Shown: positions 9,301 to 17,564 of the stretch, piece by piece | Numbering within the stretch: position 1 is the stretch's first letter | Layout: the number at the start of each line of letters is the position of its first letter | Assembly (NCBI RefSeq): GCF_042676025.1 | Contig: NZ_JBHTJP010000032.1 | Location: forward strand, 1,425,073 to 1,489,072 | Reading direction: 5' to 3' | DNA from: Salinimicrobium gaetbulicola | GTDB taxonomy: Bacteria; Bacteroidota; Bacteroidia; Flavobacteriales; Flavobacteriaceae | DNA length: 64,000 nucleotides | Translations under genes and position numbers: made by a program | Notes under the pieces: generated by a model | The model's input: only the letters and a program-made list of their open reading frames with translations | Told to the model about the DNA's origin: nothing | The model's database searches: none

Positions 9301-9916
9301 TATGTTCCATGATCTTTTCTTCGGGCATCATTGCCTCGATGATATCATCTGGAATAGCATCTATTTTAGAGATCTCATGAGAAGTTCTGAATCCGTCGAA
9401 AATATTCAAAAAAGGAACTCGTGACCTTAAGGTAGCTACCTGCGAGATCAATGCGAAATCCATCGCTTCCTGCACAGAACCTCCAAACAACATGGAATAA
9501 CCCGTTTGACGGGCAGCCATAACATCAGAGTGATCTCCGAAAATTGAAAGGGCGTGGGTCGCAATGGTACGAGCAGCAACATGTATCACGTTTGGCAAGA
9601 GCTCTCCTGCTATCTTATACATGTTAGGGATCATTAATAATAATCCCTGAGAAGCCGTAAAAGTTGTAGTAAGTGCACCGGCCTGAAGTGAGCCGTGAAC
9701 GGCACCTGCGGCACCTCCTTCACTCTGCATCTCAACAATGCGCGGAACATTGTTCCAGATATTCTTTTGGCCTTTTGAGCTATAAACATCCACATGCTCG
9801 CCCATTGGAGAAGCCGGCGTTATAGGGTAAATGGCGCATACCTCATTTGTCTTATGGGCAACTTTGGCCACGGCCTCGTTGGCGTCACAAATGAGTTTTG
9901 GAAATTTTTTTACCAT
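6386..9916 (-). CDS. nifJ: pyruvate:ferredoxin (flavodoxin) oxidoreductase
   Basis: This 1176-residue single-chain enzyme oxidises pyruvate to acetyl-CoA and CO2 and reduces ferredoxin or flavodoxin. It shows the fused domain order of the family: the pyrimidine-binding domain with YPITPASPMGEH near the N-terminus, the gamma domain in the middle, two 4Fe-4S motifs (CTQCNKCVAICP and CTGCDLCVAVCP, about residues 690-770), the cluster-binding CSGCGET, and the thiamine diphosphate site GGDGWAYDIGYGG. The length is normal. It follows a ferredoxin gene by 27 bp in the same direction, so its electron acceptor is encoded in its own operon, and both lie behind an FNR-like promoter. Confidence 0.95.
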   Translation of the reverse strand: MVKKFPKLICDANEAVAKVAHKTNEVCAIYPITPASPMGEHVDVYSSKGQKNIWNNVPRIVEMQSEGGAAGAVHGSLQAGALTTTFTASQGLLLMIPNMYKIAGELLPNVIHVAARTIATHALSIFGDHSDVMAARQTGYSMLFGGSVQEAMDFALISQVATLRSRVPFLNIFDGFRTSHEISKIDAIPDDIIEAMMPEEKIMEHKKRSLDPDSPVIRGTSQNPDVFFQAREAANLHYENVPQIVQEVMDEFYQHTGRRYNLFDYEGHPEAERVVVIMGSGEGAVRETVDTLLNSDEKVGVLIVRLYRPFSVKDFIGMIPKTVKKLVVMDRTKEPGSTGDPLYLDAVTAFAESDREMPQILAGRYGLSSKEFNPAMVKGIFDEMLKPQPKNHFTIGINDDVTFKSLLYNPVFKTKKSTFNCLFYGLGSDGTVGANKNSIKIIGETTDNYVQGYFVYDSKKAGSQTVSHLRFGPDPIYSSYLINTADFIACHQFNFVEKYDILKKIKKGGTFLLNAPFSNDEVWDMLPQKMQEEIVENELEFYVVDATKVAHEAKLGKRTNTVLQTCFFAISGVLPKEEAIQKIKDAIVKSYSHKGEKVVQMNFNAVDKSLEFLQKVDYPKQVTSDKRLKPMMTGDADPFVKEVLGKILAGEGDELPVSAFPIDGTFPTGTTQYEKRGIADFVPVWEGEDLCTQCNKCVAICPHAAIRAKVVSNEELGDAPATLKSVPAKGRPFTSTSDSYVLQVSPEDCTGCDLCVAVCPAESKEVENFKAINMRPKLDVAEAENQNWDYFSSLPNYDRTELQITNVKGSQFLEPLFEFSGACSGCGETPYIKMLTQLYGDSIMIANATGCSSIYGGNLPTTPYKTNEFGRGPAWANSLFEDNAEFGLGMRLALSKKQEIAADLLKIVEPLVGTELVQAILNNPEENELQKKEKHAQIAELKEILSTLGTPEAIKLNQLTEYLRKKAVWILGGDGWAYDIGYGGVDHVLASGEDINILVMDTEVYSNTGGQMSKATPLGASAKFAVSGKKTSKKSLALQAVSYQNVYVAQVAIGAKDLQTLKAIEEAAAYPGPSIIIAYSHCGEHGYDLKHGATQQEKAVETGYWPLFRFDPSKEKGKRFKLDSKAPQAPLKDFMYKETRFTRVAKENAELGEALLKQAQEEVESKWERLELYRDM

Positions 9917-9943
9917 TTTATATAATTTTTTTCTGCATTCCGG

Positions 9944-10294
9944 CTAAGACTCATGAAGCCAAACCTTTTTCTCAAGTAATTCTTCTTCAGATTCCTCATG
10001 GTCCTCATCCGGCACACAGCAATCTACTGGACAAACAGATGCGCACTGTGGCTCATCATGGAAGCCTTTACATTCTGTGCACTTATCTGCAACAATAAAA
10101 TAGAACTCGTCAGAAAGTGGTTCGTGCTCCTCGTCAGCATCCACCTCTTTCCCACTGGGTGTAGTAACCGTTCCGCTAAGAGCTGTCTCATCTGAATATT
10201 TCCATTCCTGATCTGGTTCATAGATCGCGTTATTTGGACATTCTGATATGCAAGCGTCGCAATTGATACACTCGTCAGTTATTTTTAGCGCCAT
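9944..10294 (-). CDS. 2[4Fe-4S] ferredoxin
   Basis: This 116-residue protein starts MALKITDEC and carries two cluster motifs, CINCDACISECP and CTECKG-(9 residues)-CASVCP, with the loop insertion known from Alvin-type (Chromatium) ferredoxins. The very acidic C-terminus (DEDHEESEEELLEKK) is typical of a soluble electron carrier. I chose the ATG at 10292-10294 because the upstream extension of the open frame would cross the promoter and both operators. It should carry electrons from PFOR and possibly KorAB to complex I (inference from neighbours). Confidence 0.92.
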   Translation of the reverse strand: MALKITDECINCDACISECPNNAIYEPDQEWKYSDETALSGTVTTPSGKEVDADEEHEPLSDEFYFIVADKCTECKGFHDEPQCASVCPVDCCVPDEDHEESEEELLEKKVWLHES

Positions 10295-10331
10295 AATCTT
10301 ATTATTTAAATTATTAATGAAAATTTTGATT

Positions 10332-10377
10332 AAAAGTATTGCAGCACTAAATCGTTTGATATGATCACCATCATATT
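10332..10377 (-). promoter_or_regulatory. FNR-like operator and promoter of fdx-nifJ
   Basis: The perfect palindrome ATATGA-N6-TCATAT lies at 10360-10377 (centre 10368.5). On the minus strand the -7 element TACTTTTA starts at 10339. The distance is 29.5 bp. This site and the korA operator are 62 bp apart centre to centre, close to six helical turns, so two bound dimers would face the same side of the DNA. Confidence 0.8.
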
Positions 10378-10421
10378 TTAATTTATGCAGAATTATTCTT
10401 AATAACCTATTTAATAGTGCA

Positions 10422-10467
10422 ATATGATTTACATCATATTTAATACCCTTAGGTCCTTTTATATTTA
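10422..10467 (+). promoter_or_regulatory. FNR-like operator and promoter of korAB
   Basis: The perfect palindrome ATATGA-TTTACA-TCATAT lies at 10422-10439 (centre 10430.5), and the -7 element TATATTTA is at 10460-10467. The distance is 29.5 bp, as in the divergent fdx promoter. The predicted start of transcription is near 10471. Confidence 0.8.
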
Positions 10468-10523
10468 CCCCAAAGATCCATTCACTACCAGTGAGCGCAC
10501 CGGTGGTACCAAAAAATGTAGAT

Positions 10524-12374
10524 ATGATCACAGAAAATATGAATCAAGCCGAAGCCCTGGACGCAGTTGTAATTCGCTTTGTGGGCGATTCGGGTGATGG
10601 GATGCAATTGACGGGTACTCAATTTTCAGACACCTCAGCGATGTTTGGAAATGATGTTGCTACCTTCCCTAATTATCCTTCTGAAATACGGGCTCCCCAA
10701 GGAAGCTTATATGGTGTTTCAGGATTCCAGGTTCACATAGGAAGTGTGGAAGTAAGTACCCCGGGAGACAACCTGGACTTACTGGTCGCTATGAACCCTG
10801 CCGGATTGAAAACCAACCTCTACGCTGTAAAACCGGGTCAGACTGTTATTGTTGATGTGGATTCCTTCACAAAAAAGAATCTGGAGAAGGCGCAGTATGC
10901 TACGAATCCTCTTGAAGACGGAAGCCTGGAAAATTACCGGGTTATTGAAGTCCCAATGACTTCTCTCACCAAAGAAGCTTTAAAGGATATTGAAGGACTT
11001 GACAACAAAAGTATCACCCGGAGTAAGAACATGTTCGCACTGGGAATGGTCTACTGGTTGTATGACCGTTCACCTGAACACACTATAGAATTCTTCGGAA
11101 AGAAATTTAAAAACAAACCTCACCTAATAGAAGCAAACACCCGGGTATTGAATGCCGGGTATTTTTATGCAGAAACTATTGAGTTGATCCCTAATTCCTA
11201 TTCTATCTCCCCGGCAAAAATGGCGGGTGGAACATACAGGATCATTATGGGGAATACCGCTACCGCCTGGGGATTCCTAGCAGCTGCGGAAAAATCTGGA
11301 TTAGAACTATTCTTAGGTTCCTATCCTATTACCCCGGCCACAGACATACTTCATGAACTGGTAAAACATAAGCACTTTGGAGTGAAGGCCTTCCAGGCAG
11401 AAGATGAGATCGCCGGAATCAGTTCAGCAATTGGTGCAGCTTTCGCGGGAGATCTTGCGATCACCACTACTTCAGGTCCGGGACTTGCACTTAAAGGAGA
11501 AGCCCTGGGACTTGCCATGATGCTGGAATTACCACTGGTAGTAGTGAATGTACAGCGAGGCGGCCCTTCAACCGGGTTACCTACAAAGACCGAGCAATCT
11601 GACCTTTTACAAGCCATGTATGGTCGAAATGGAGAAAGCCCGGTAATAGTAATTGCCGCGAGTACACCGGCAAACTGCTTCACTTATGCATATGAAGCTT
11701 CAAAATTAGCACTGGAACACATGACCCCGGTAGTACTATTGACCGACGGGTATATCGCTAACGGATCTGCTCCCTGGAAAATCAAAAAATTAGAGGAGCT
11801 CCCTGAGATCAAGAACCACATTGTAAAAGAAGCTAAAGAAGACTGGCACCCATACGATCGGGATGAAGAAACTCTGGCAAGGAACTGGGCCATCCCAGGA
11901 ACTCCCGGACTGGAACACCGAGTTGGTGGTCTTGAAAAGGACCGCGTGACCGGTGACGTTTCCCATGTTCCGGAAAACCATGAGATCATGACCCAGATAA
12001 GGGCAGAAAAAGTAGAAAGAGTTAAGAATTATATTCCTGAGATCGTTCCGGAGTTTACAAATGAAGGTGACCTGCTGGTAATTGGATGGGGAGGAACTTA
12101 TGGATCCCTGCATACCGCAGTACAACAACTAAATACCGAAGGATATAAGAATATCGGCTTCGCCCACTTCAACTACATCAATCCCCTTCCGAAGAACACA
12201 GGAGAGCTATTGAACAGATTCAAAAAGATCGTAGTGTGCGAATTGAACAACGGGCAGTTCGTAAATGTGCTGCGCATGCATTTCGACAACAAATTCCTAC
12301 AATATAACAAAGTGCAGGGCTTACCATTCGCGAATAATGAGCTACTGGAACACTTAAAACAATTAGTAAAATAA
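10524..12374 (+). CDS. korA: 2-oxoacid (2-oxoglutarate):ferredoxin oxidoreductase alpha/gamma subunit
   Basis: This protein of about 616 residues joins the gamma domain (VIRFVGDSGDGMQLTG near the N-terminus) to the alpha domain (LGSYPITPATDILHEL, AEDEIAGISSAIGAAFAG). This is the fused KorA layout of Bacteroidota and other aerobic or facultative lineages, in which the enzyme often replaces or supplements 2-oxoglutarate dehydrogenase. It works with KorB to make succinyl-CoA and reduced ferredoxin. The frame is open to a GTG at 10491; I prefer the ATG at 10524, but the GTG would leave a 20-base leader and cannot be excluded. It is divergent from fdx-nifJ. Confidence 0.93.
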   Translation: MITENMNQAEALDAVVIRFVGDSGDGMQLTGTQFSDTSAMFGNDVATFPNYPSEIRAPQGSLYGVSGFQVHIGSVEVSTPGDNLDLLVAMNPAGLKTNLYAVKPGQTVIVDVDSFTKKNLEKAQYATNPLEDGSLENYRVIEVPMTSLTKEALKDIEGLDNKSITRSKNMFALGMVYWLYDRSPEHTIEFFGKKFKNKPHLIEANTRVLNAGYFYAETIELIPNSYSISPAKMAGGTYRIIMGNTATAWGFLAAAEKSGLELFLGSYPITPATDILHELVKHKHFGVKAFQAEDEIAGISSAIGAAFAGDLAITTTSGPGLALKGEALGLAMMLELPLVVVNVQRGGPSTGLPTKTEQSDLLQAMYGRNGESPVIVIAASTPANCFTYAYEASKLALEHMTPVVLLTDGYIANGSAPWKIKKLEELPEIKNHIVKEAKEDWHPYDRDEETLARNWAIPGTPGLEHRVGGLEKDRVTGDVSHVPENHEIMTQIRAEKVERVKNYIPEIVPEFTNEGDLLVIGWGGTYGSLHTAVQQLNTEGYKNIGFAHFNYINPLPKNTGELLNRFKKIVVCELNNGQFVNVLRMHFDNKFLQYNKVQGLPFANNELLEHLKQLVK

Positions 12375-12376
12375 CT

Positions 12377-13390
12377 ATGGAAACAACAGTTCAAAAAAAG
12401 TACACGTACAAGGATTTTGGCAATGACCAGGAAGTAAGATGGTGTCCGGGATGTGATGACTATGTTATTTTACGCTCTGTTCAAAAAGCCCTTCCCGAAA
12501 TGGGAGTAAAAAAGGAAGATGTAGTATTCATTTCCGGGATCGGGTGTTCTTCCCGCTTCCCTTATTATATGGGAACTTACGGAATGCACGGGATCCATGG
12601 TAGAGCTCCTGCGATCGCATCTGGAGTGAAACTGGCAAACCCAGATCTAAGTGTTTGGGTTATTACCGGGGATGGAGATAGTATGGCTATTGGAGGAAAC
12701 CATTTCATACACGTACTAAGAAGAAATATCGACCTCAACATCATTCTTTTCAACAACGAGATATACGGTCTTACAAAAGGCCAGTTCTCCCCTACCTCTT
12801 TAGTAGGACAAAGAACTAAATCCTCTCCTTTTGGGAATACTCAGCCGCCATTCTCCCCGGGAGAACTTGCAATTGGTGCCCAGGCACGATTTTTTGCAAG
12901 AATTGGCGGGAATGCGCCTAAAGAAATGAGTGATCTATTCATTCAGGCTGAAAAGTTCAAAGGTACATCCTTAATTGAGGTGTTGCAGAACTGCGTGATC
13001 TTCAATGACGGTTGTTATGTTAAATACACAGACAAGAGCGTTAGAGAAGACAAGCAGTTGTTCGTGGAACATGGTAAACCTATGATCTTCGGAAAAGACA
13101 AAAACAAAGGCCTTATCTTAAATGGTCTTAAACTGGAGGTGGTCACTATTGGTGAAAACGGTATTACAGAAGATGATATTCTGGTACATGACGCCAAGGA
13201 AAAAGACCCTACCATGCATCAAATGCTGGTGAGATTGGAATATCCTTTAGTAACCGGAATCATTCGAAGTTTTGAGGATGTTACCCTGGAAGAAAGAGAG
13301 AATGCACTGACCGAACAGATCAAAGCAAAATCTGATTTTAAAGTGACTGACGACCTCTTCTTTTCGGGAGAAACTTATCAGGTGAAATAA
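12377..13390 (+). CDS. korB: 2-oxoacid (2-oxoglutarate):ferredoxin oxidoreductase beta subunit
   Basis: This 337-residue subunit binds thiamine diphosphate and one 4Fe-4S cluster. Visible features are WCPGCDDYVI for the first cluster cysteines, the block GIGCSSRFPYYM, and the diphosphate-binding VITGDGDSMAIGGNHFIH. It begins 2 bp after korA stops, so the two are translationally coupled. The length is normal for KorB. Together with KorA it should deliver low-potential electrons to ferredoxin; the adjoining complex I without NADH module is a natural sink for them. Confidence 0.95.
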   Translation: METTVQKKYTYKDFGNDQEVRWCPGCDDYVILRSVQKALPEMGVKKEDVVFISGIGCSSRFPYYMGTYGMHGIHGRAPAIASGVKLANPDLSVWVITGDGDSMAIGGNHFIHVLRRNIDLNIILFNNEIYGLTKGQFSPTSLVGQRTKSSPFGNTQPPFSPGELAIGAQARFFARIGGNAPKEMSDLFIQAEKFKGTSLIEVLQNCVIFNDGCYVKYTDKSVREDKQLFVEHGKPMIFGKDKNKGLILNGLKLEVVTIGENGITEDDILVHDAKEKDPTMHQMLVRLEYPLVTGIIRSFEDVTLEERENALTEQIKAKSDFKVTDDLFFSGETYQVK

Positions 13391-13397
13391 CGGTTTT

Positions 13398-13442
13398 ACT
13401 GACTTTCATCAGTTCTCAGCTGGAGGATTACTGTTAATTTTA
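13398..13442 (+). promoter_or_regulatory. FNR-like operator and promoter of the nuo operon
   Basis: ACTGA-CTTTCA-TCAGT lies at 13398-13413 (centre 13405.5) and the -7 element TAATTTTA at 13435-13442. The distance is again 29.5 bp. The core TGA-N6-TCA is intact, though the outer bases differ from the fdx/kor sites. Because it lies between korB and nuoA, nuo can be transcribed alone as well as by read-through. Confidence 0.7.
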
Positions 13443-13466
13443 TTAACAAATTAAAGCCTGGAAAAA

Positions 13467-13817
13467 ATGGGTTCAGAAGCAATCATCGTCTTTTTTCTTG
13501 CCGGGGTAATTTTGGTTGCCGGCGCGAACTTTCTTTCGAATTTAATATCGCCAAAGTCAGATAACCTTCAGAAAAGGGAACCTTATGAAAGTGGGATGAA
13601 AACGATCGGTCCTACCTGGGTTCAGTTCAAGGTGGGATACTATTTGTTCGCTATCCTCTTCCTGATCTTTGATGTAGAAGTTGCCTTTTTAGTACCCTGG
13701 GCAGTAGTATTTGCAGATCTGGGTACGGTAGCGCTTGTTGAAATAATCATCTTCCTGTTTATCCTGGGACTTGGTCTCGCTTACGCATGGAAAAAAGGAG
13801 CATTGAAATGGGAATAA
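13467..13817 (+). CDS. nuoA: NADH-quinone oxidoreductase-like subunit A
   Basis: This 116-residue subunit has three membrane helices (about residues 3-25, 58-80 and 87-110) and the conserved acidic segment KREPYESGM plus FDVEVAFLVPWA between helices 2 and 3. It is the first gene of an 11-gene complex I operon and overlaps nuoB by 10 bp. It is part of the membrane arm close to the quinone site. Confidence 0.93.
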   Translation: MGSEAIIVFFLAGVILVAGANFLSNLISPKSDNLQKREPYESGMKTIGPTWVQFKVGYYLFAILFLIFDVEVAFLVPWAVVFADLGTVALVEIIIFLFILGLGLAYAWKKGALKWE

Positions 13818-14389
13818 TAAATAAAAAAGAAACTGCTTCAAAAGCAGGACAAATACCAGAAGATTTTCCCGGAAAAGTTATTCCGGCAGGCAACGGCGCC
13901 AATATTGTGGTGACCTCGCTTGATAAGATAATTAACTGGGGCCGGGCGAATTCGCTTTGGTCCCTTTATTTTGGAACGAGTTGTTGCGCCATTGAAATGA
14001 TGCAAACCGGCGCAGCCCGTCATGATTATTCCCGCTTTGGTTTTGAAGTGGCAAGGCCTTCCCCCAGGCAAGCCGATCTCATCATTATCGCGGGAACTAT
14101 CACCAATAAAATGGCTCCTGTGCTGAGAAGGTTGTATGACCAGATGGCCGAGCCAAAGTATGTGATCGCAATGGGTGCCTGTGCCATTTCGGGAGGGCCC
14201 TTCTTTTACAACTCTTATTCCGTAGTAAAAGGTGCAGATCACGTGATCCCCGTTGATATCTATGTACCGGGTTGTCCACCGCGACCCGAAGCATTACTGG
14301 AAGGTATGATCATGCTGCAAAAGAAGATCATGACCGAAAGCCGTACCAAACAAAAGAACCCTATCGAAGGTTTTGACGAAGGAAAATAA
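13808..14389 (+). CDS. nuoB: complex I subunit B, carries Fe-S cluster N2
   Basis: This subunit of about 193 residues holds the N2 4Fe-4S cluster next to the quinone. The ligands appear in TSCCAIEMM, GACAISGG and VPGCPPRPEA. I start at the ATG at 13808 (MGIINKKE), which overlaps nuoA by 10 bp; an ATG 21 bases earlier is possible. The N-terminal 30 residues before the conserved core are typical of flavobacterial NuoB. Confidence 0.93.
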   Translation: MGIINKKETASKAGQIPEDFPGKVIPAGNGANIVVTSLDKIINWGRANSLWSLYFGTSCCAIEMMQTGAARHDYSRFGFEVARPSPRQADLIIIAGTITNKMAPVLRRLYDQMAEPKYVIAMGACAISGGPFFYNSYSVVKGADHVIPVDIYVPGCPPRPEALLEGMIMLQKKIMTESRTKQKNPIEGFDEGK

Positions 14390-14399
14390 ATAAGGAGCC

Positions 14400-14876
14400 A
14401 TGACAAACGAAGAACTACAAAAGACTATAGAAAGCTGGTTCCCCGTGCCTGAATTTACTCAGCCCGAATTTTCTACGGAAGGTTCCCAGTTTCTTAACGT
14501 GAGTATAGAGCCTGAAAACCTTCACGAATTAATGGGTCTACTGCAACATCACCCCGAGACGCATTTCGATTACCTCTTCTGCCTCACCGGGGTTGATTAC
14601 GGTAAAGAACTGGGAGTGGTATATCATCTTGAGTCTACCGTGCACCGCCATATCATCGTGGTGAAGGTACAGACAGAGGATCGTGAAAACCCCATTTTTG
14701 ACAGCGTTCAGGATCTATGGGCGACAGCCAATTTCCATGAACGGGAAGTATACGATTTCTTCGGAATTAAATTCAGAAATCACCCGAACATGAAACGTCT
14801 CTTCCTTTCTGAAGACTGGGAAGGATTCCCTCTTAGAAAGGATTATGTAGACGACGTAAACATGGTGGTTAAATAG
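14400..14876 (+). CDS. nuoC: complex I subunit C
   Basis: This 158-residue subunit of the peripheral arm has the HREVYDFFGIKF-like motif (here HEREVYDFFGI) and the C-terminal LRKDY of the 30-kDa subunit family. It is a separate gene, not fused to nuoD as in E. coli. It lies 10 bp after nuoB and 7 bp before nuoD. Confidence 0.92.
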   Translation: MTNEELQKTIESWFPVPEFTQPEFSTEGSQFLNVSIEPENLHELMGLLQHHPETHFDYLFCLTGVDYGKELGVVYHLESTVHRHIIVVKVQTEDRENPIFDSVQDLWATANFHEREVYDFFGIKFRNHPNMKRLFLSEDWEGFPLRKDYVDDVNMVVK

Positions 14877-14883
14877 ACATTTT

Positions 14884-16020
14884 ATGGAAACAGCAACTGT
14901 AAATAAAGCCACACCAAGAAATAACTTCAAGTCTGAAGAATACTTCATCAACATGGGGCCCCAACACCCGGCCACTCACGGAGTACTCAGATTATTATTG
15001 ACCATTGACGGGGAGATCATCAAAAAGGTGGATCCAGATCTTGGTTATATACATCGCTCTATCGAGAAAATGTGTGAGCGGGACAGTTACCAGCAGATCG
15101 TTCACCTGACCGACAGGATGGATTACCTCTCCTCTCATATCAACAACGAAGCTGTTTGTTTAACCGTAGAAAACGCACTGGAACTTGAAGTTCCAGAAAG
15201 GGTTAAAGTCATCAGGACCATTTTAGGTGAATTGACCAGGCTCGCTTCTCATACCTTATGGTGGGGAGTAATGGGAATGGACGTAGGAGCATTAACCACC
15301 TACTTTTATGGCTTCAGGGACCGGGAGATGATAAATGACATTTTTGAAGAGACCTGCGGAGCAAGACTTACAATGAACTACAATATCCCGGGAGGATTGA
15401 TGCATGACATCCATCCAAACTTTGTAAAAAGGGTAAAAGAGTTTGTGGCTCATTTCAAGACCAAGCTTCCTGAGTATGACAAACTCCTAACCGGAAATGT
15501 CATTTTTCAGAAGAGAACAAAAGGCGTGGGAATATTAACTAAGGAAGATGCAATCAATTTTGGGGCTTCGGGCCCTGTTGCACGGGCTTCAGGTTATTCC
15601 TGCGACGTAAGAAAATACCATCCATACAGTGCACTTGACCTGGTAAGTTTCAACGAAGCGCTTGATACCGCCGGAGATTCTTTCGCCCGCTATACTGTGA
15701 GGATCCAGGAAATGTGGGAGTCTCTTTCAATTATAGAACAATTGATAGATAACATTCCAGAAGGGGATCACAAGGTTGAAACCAAAGCTGTGATCAAATT
15801 GCCTAAAGGGGAATATTATCAAAAAGTAGAGACCGCCAGAGGAGAACTGGGGGTTTACATCCTTAGTGACGGAAGTAAGAACCCGTACCGGATGAAATTC
15901 AGATCTCCAGGGCTTTCAAATCTCTCCCTGCTGAATCACATCGCGGTGGGTGGAAAGATTGGAGACCTTGTAGCCACGATGGCTACCATAGATATTGTAG
16001 TACCGGATATTGACCGATAA
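14884..16020 (+). CDS. nuoD: complex I subunit D
   Basis: This 378-residue 49-kDa-type subunit forms the quinone cavity with NuoB. The N-terminal GPQHPATHGVLRL with the quinone-site histidines, the DRMDYLSSH block and the C-terminal VVPDIDR are all present. The length is on the short side of the family, but no conserved block is missing. It is the last peripheral-arm gene before nuoH; nuoE, F and G do not follow. Confidence 0.95.
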   Translation: METATVNKATPRNNFKSEEYFINMGPQHPATHGVLRLLLTIDGEIIKKVDPDLGYIHRSIEKMCERDSYQQIVHLTDRMDYLSSHINNEAVCLTVENALELEVPERVKVIRTILGELTRLASHTLWWGVMGMDVGALTTYFYGFRDREMINDIFEETCGARLTMNYNIPGGLMHDIHPNFVKRVKEFVAHFKTKLPEYDKLLTGNVIFQKRTKGVGILTKEDAINFGASGPVARASGYSCDVRKYHPYSALDLVSFNEALDTAGDSFARYTVRIQEMWESLSIIEQLIDNIPEGDHKVETKAVIKLPKGEYYQKVETARGELGVYILSDGSKNPYRMKFRSPGLSNLSLLNHIAVGGKIGDLVATMATIDIVVPDIDR

Positions 16021-16030
16021 ATTGTAAAAA

Positions 16031-17080
16031 ATGAATTTCTTAAGCATCAATGAGTGGTTACTCAGCTTCATGCCGGCAGGCGCAGTAAGTATCGCGAAAA
16101 TGGTATTTATCGCCCTTATCTATCTTACTGTTTTCGCAGTATTGGGATTATACCTGGTTTTACTGGAAAGAAAGGTAGCTGCCTGGTTTCAATTGAGACT
16201 TGGTCCTAACCGTGTAGGATATAAGGGAATGTTCCAGACGCTGGCAGATGCCCTGAAACTGGTTTCCAAGGAACTTACAGGTACAGTAAAAGCTGATAAG
16301 TTTCTCTATAACCTCGCCCCCTATTTTGTGATCATCACTGCTTTGATGGCACTTGCGGTTTTCCCTTTCACCAAGGATCTGCAAGCATATGATATAAATA
16401 TTGGATTGTTCTTTTTGATAGCCATCTCCTCTATTGGAGTGATCGGTATCCTTTTGGGAGGCTGGAGCAGTAATAACAAATTCGCCTTAATCGGGGCGAT
16501 GAGAAGTGGAGTACAGACCATTAGTTATGAACTTTCTGTTGGTTTGTCACTTTTGACCATGGTCATTCTCTCCGGAAGTTTACAGCTTTCAGAGATTATT
16601 GAAGTGCAAAAGGACGGCTGGTTGATCGTGCAGGGACATATTCCCGCGATGATCGCCTTTATGATCTATATGATCTCGGGGACCGCAGAAACCAACCGCG
16701 CGCCTTTTGATATGGTGGAAGCCGAATCTGAACTGGGAGCAGGATTTCACACCGAATATTCGGGAATGAAGTTCGCCTATTTCTTTCTCGCGGAATTCAT
16801 CAACATGTTCATTATAGCTGCTATCGCAACCACGGTATTCTTCGGAGGATGGTTATCCCCCTTCGGAATGACCGAATCCATACCATTTTTAGGCCTCTTC
16901 TGGTTCCTTGCGAAAACGTTTGTGTTGGTGTTCCTAATGATGTGGTTCAGATGGACGTTTCCGAGGCTGAGAGTTGATCAATTATTAACCCTGGAATGGA
17001 AATACCTGTTACCCATCAACCTGGTAAACCTTGTGTTGATGGCTGTGATCGTATGGTTAAATCTCACTATTCAATTCTAA
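16031..17080 (+). CDS. nuoH: complex I subunit H
   Basis: This 349-residue membrane subunit has eight or more helices and the ND1 signatures LLERKVAAWFQLRLGPNRVG near the N-terminus and AETNRAPFDMVEAESELGAGFHTEYSGM in the middle, rich in the acidic residues of the E-channel. It links the quinone site to the proton-pumping arm. Confidence 0.95.
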   Translation: MNFLSINEWLLSFMPAGAVSIAKMVFIALIYLTVFAVLGLYLVLLERKVAAWFQLRLGPNRVGYKGMFQTLADALKLVSKELTGTVKADKFLYNLAPYFVIITALMALAVFPFTKDLQAYDINIGLFFLIAISSIGVIGILLGGWSSNNKFALIGAMRSGVQTISYELSVGLSLLTMVILSGSLQLSEIIEVQKDGWLIVQGHIPAMIAFMIYMISGTAETNRAPFDMVEAESELGAGFHTEYSGMKFAYFFLAEFINMFIIAAIATTVFFGGWLSPFGMTESIPFLGLFWFLAKTFVLVFLMMWFRWTFPRLRVDQLLTLEWKYLLPINLVNLVLMAVIVWLNLTIQF

Positions 17081-17084
17081 GACC

Positions 17085-17561
17085 ATGAGTTACTTTTCAG
17101 AAATATATAATGGCATAAAGACCCTTCTCACAGGGATGAGCGTTACGGGAAAATATTTCCTGAATTCACGAAAAGGTGCCATTACCCAGCAATATCCTGA
17201 AAACCGGGAAACCCTTCAAATGTTCGAACGCTTCCGCGGAGAGGTGGTGATGCCACATGATGAGAACAACGAGCACAGCTGTACCGGATGTCAAAAATGT
17301 GAACTGGCCTGCCCTAATGGAAGTATCGAGATCATCTGGGACCGGGTGATCGATGAGGAAACCGGAAAAAAGAAAAAGATCATAGATCAACATATCTATC
17401 ATTTGGGAATGTGCACCCAATGCGGACTTTGTGTGGACGCGTGTCCTTCAGACGCCATTAAATGGGCTCAGAACTTTGAGAATTCCGTTTATGACAGGAC
17501 CCACCTAACCCGAGTGTTAAACAAACCGGGCTCTAAAGTGAGAGCCGGAGTAGAAGAATAA
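17085..17561 (+). CDS. nuoI: complex I subunit I, 2[4Fe-4S]
   Basis: This 158-residue subunit has two cluster motifs, CTGCQKCELACP and CTQCGLCVDACP, separated by 50-odd residues. In an 11-subunit complex it is the outermost Fe-S protein, so it is the likely entry point for electrons from ferredoxin (inference from the missing NuoEFG). It sits 4 bp behind nuoH and 3 bp before nuoJ. Confidence 0.95.
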   Translation: MSYFSEIYNGIKTLLTGMSVTGKYFLNSRKGAITQQYPENRETLQMFERFRGEVVMPHDENNEHSCTGCQKCELACPNGSIEIIWDRVIDEETGKKKKIIDQHIYHLGMCTQCGLCVDACPSDAIKWAQNFENSVYDRTHLTRVLNKPGSKVRAGVEE

Positions 17562-17564
17562 GTC

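Noticed and set aside
10491..10531. GTG at 10491 as korA start and the long upstream frame as ferredoxin N-terminus
   Set aside because: The ferredoxin extension would cover both operators and promoters. For korA the ATG at 10524 is preferred, although the GTG is not excluded.
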